This document shows, piece by piece, positions 7,432 through 7,976 of a DNA stretch of 7,976 nucleotides (positions are counted from its first letter, which is position 1; every line of letters begins with the position of its first letter). The position numbers and the translations under genes were made by a program. Under the pieces are notes generated by a model. The model ran no database searches. It was not told the origin of the DNA and saw only the letters and a program-made list of their open reading frames with translations. The stretch spans positions 1 through 7,976 of the forward strand of contig JAATFY010000268.1 in the NCBI GenBank assembly GCA_015654915.1. Direction: 5' to 3'. Origin of the DNA: Rhodospirillales bacterium. GTDB lineage: Bacteria > Pseudomonadota > Alphaproteobacteria > UBA9219.

Positions 7432-7770
7432 ATGTTCAATCCCGCCGTCCGCAAAGTTATTGCCGTGTCTATGCTTGCTCTCACGCTCGTATCCTGCGCG
7501 ATGTTCTCGGGCCGCGAAACGGCGGGTCAGTATTTCGACGACGCCGCGATTACCACAAAGGTTAAAGACGCTTTCATCGCCGATCCGGTAGTAAAAGCTT
7601 CGCAGGTAAATGTCGAAACCATGCAGGGCGTTGTCCAGCTCAGCGGTTTTGTGGATTCCTCCAACAGCGAGGCACGGGCGGTCAATCTGGCGCAGCAAGT
7701 CAAAGGCGTAAAATCGGTTCAGGACAATATTATCGTGCGCGCGTCACCGCCGCCCAGAAACGACCGCTAG
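7432..7770 (+). CDS. BON-domain lipoprotein (OsmY-like, single BON)
   Basis: This small envelope protein has 112 residues. The N terminus is a lipoprotein signal peptide: basic Arg7-Lys8, a hydrophobic core, then lipobox LVSC with Cys22 as the predicted lipidated residue. Residues about 34-104 form one BON domain, beginning YFDDAAITTKVKDAF, with the usual glycine-centred middle strand (MQGVVQLSGFVDS) and the ending VKGVKSVQDNIIVR. BON domains occur in OsmY and DolP and are known or proposed to bind phospholipid surfaces. OsmY carries two; this protein has one, followed by a short Pro/Arg tail. The start is well supported by AAGGA six bases before the ATG. The gene lies 102 bases downstream of the phospholipase D-like gene on the same strand. 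That spacer contains only a 3-bp hairpin (GCC-TTAT-GGC) and no convincing promoter hexamers, so co-transcription is possible but not shown. A shared role in envelope lipid maintenance is inference. Confidence 0.92.
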   Translation: MFNPAVRKVIAVSMLALTLVSCAMFSGRETAGQYFDDAAITTKVKDAFIADPVVKASQVNVETMQGVVQLSGFVDSSNSEARAVNLAQQVKGVKSVQDNIIVRASPPPRNDR

Positions 7771-7796
7771 AAAATCCCGGTATTTACTTATGCCTA

Positions 7797-7839
7797 AAGA
7801 GGGGGAAACGAGGCCGTTCCGACAGACCCTTTTCTTTTT
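7797..7839 (+). terminator. Candidate intrinsic terminator after the BON gene
   Basis: AAGAGGG (7797-7803) can pair with CCCTTTT (7827-7833, one G-U pair). Inside it, GGAAACG (7804-7810) pairs with CGTTCC (7815-7820) with one bulged A and a four-base loop. A run of five T (7835-7839) follows one base after the outer stem. The interior asymmetric loop weakens it. The position, 26 bases after the BON stop, fits a terminator for that gene. Confidence 0.45.
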
Positions 7840-7926
7840 GTACGGCAGTAACCTTTCCACACTGATTATTTATTTGGACCCTTTTATGGTGACCTCGTCT
7901 TAACCCCTGCGCCTGCGGAGCACGTC

Positions 7927-7976
7927 ATGAGAAAAAAACTGGATAAAAGCACGAATGCGCGTGAAGTTTACGGGCC
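7927..7976 (+). CDS. Start of an unidentified gene, truncated by window edge
   Basis: An ATG at 7927 opens a frame that continues to the end of the window with 16 full codons (MRKKLDKSTNAREVYG). A good ribosome binding site, GGAG, lies six bases upstream of the ATG. The fragment is basic and hydrophilic with no signal peptide visible, and is too short to assign a family. It lies on the same strand as the BON gene, 156 bases downstream of it and beyond the candidate terminator. It is therefore probably transcribed separately, although I cannot point to its promoter. Confidence 0.55.
   Translation, partial: MRKKLDKSTNAREVYG

Noticed and set aside
7790..7903. 37-codon open frame (MPKEGETRPF onward) after the BON gene
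   Set aside because: It has no ribosome binding site, and its first part coincides with the candidate terminator hairpin and T run, so it is more likely non-coding.

Overview
The window reads as ordinary chromosomal DNA of a Gram-negative bacterium. Two of its proteins carry export or lipoprotein signals, one gene is a tripartite phosphorelay kinase, and base composition is moderately GC-rich throughout. An alphaproteobacterium is my best guess from the overall style of the genes, but no marker gene here fixes the lineage.

Left part (1-3670), signalling. A receiver-domain response regulator enters from the left edge and ends at 354 on the + strand. One base later, tail-to-tail on the - strand, lies the stop of a 1104-residue hybrid histidine kinase. 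Its order is MHYT membrane sensor, large helical region between two membrane segments, HisKA, HATPase, receiver, Hpt. The kinase has no DNA-binding or enzymatic output, so it must pass phosphate to another protein. The neighbouring receiver protein is an obvious but unproven candidate.

Middle (3631-5871), unknown genes on the - strand. A 640-residue protein that I do not recognise has a fold-like N-terminal third followed by long Glu/Arg/Gln-rich and Arg-Asp-rich low-complexity stretches and an aromatic tail. It is followed after 9 bases by a possible 102-codon small gene that overlaps the start of the kinase. If that small gene is real, the three - strand genes could form one transcription unit.

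A 147-bp divergent spacer (5872-6018) holds a near-perfect 10-bp inverted repeat and a second, shorter one nested inside and beyond it. It probably carries the control region for both flanking genes.

Right part (6019-7976), envelope genes on the + strand. First comes an exported two-HKD phospholipase D / cardiolipin-synthase-like protein, then a small single-BON-domain lipoprotein with a clear ribosome binding site. A probable hairpin terminator follows. The first 16 codons of another gene, with a good ribosome binding site, run off the right edge. No RNA gene, CRISPR array, insertion sequence or prophage signature was seen.
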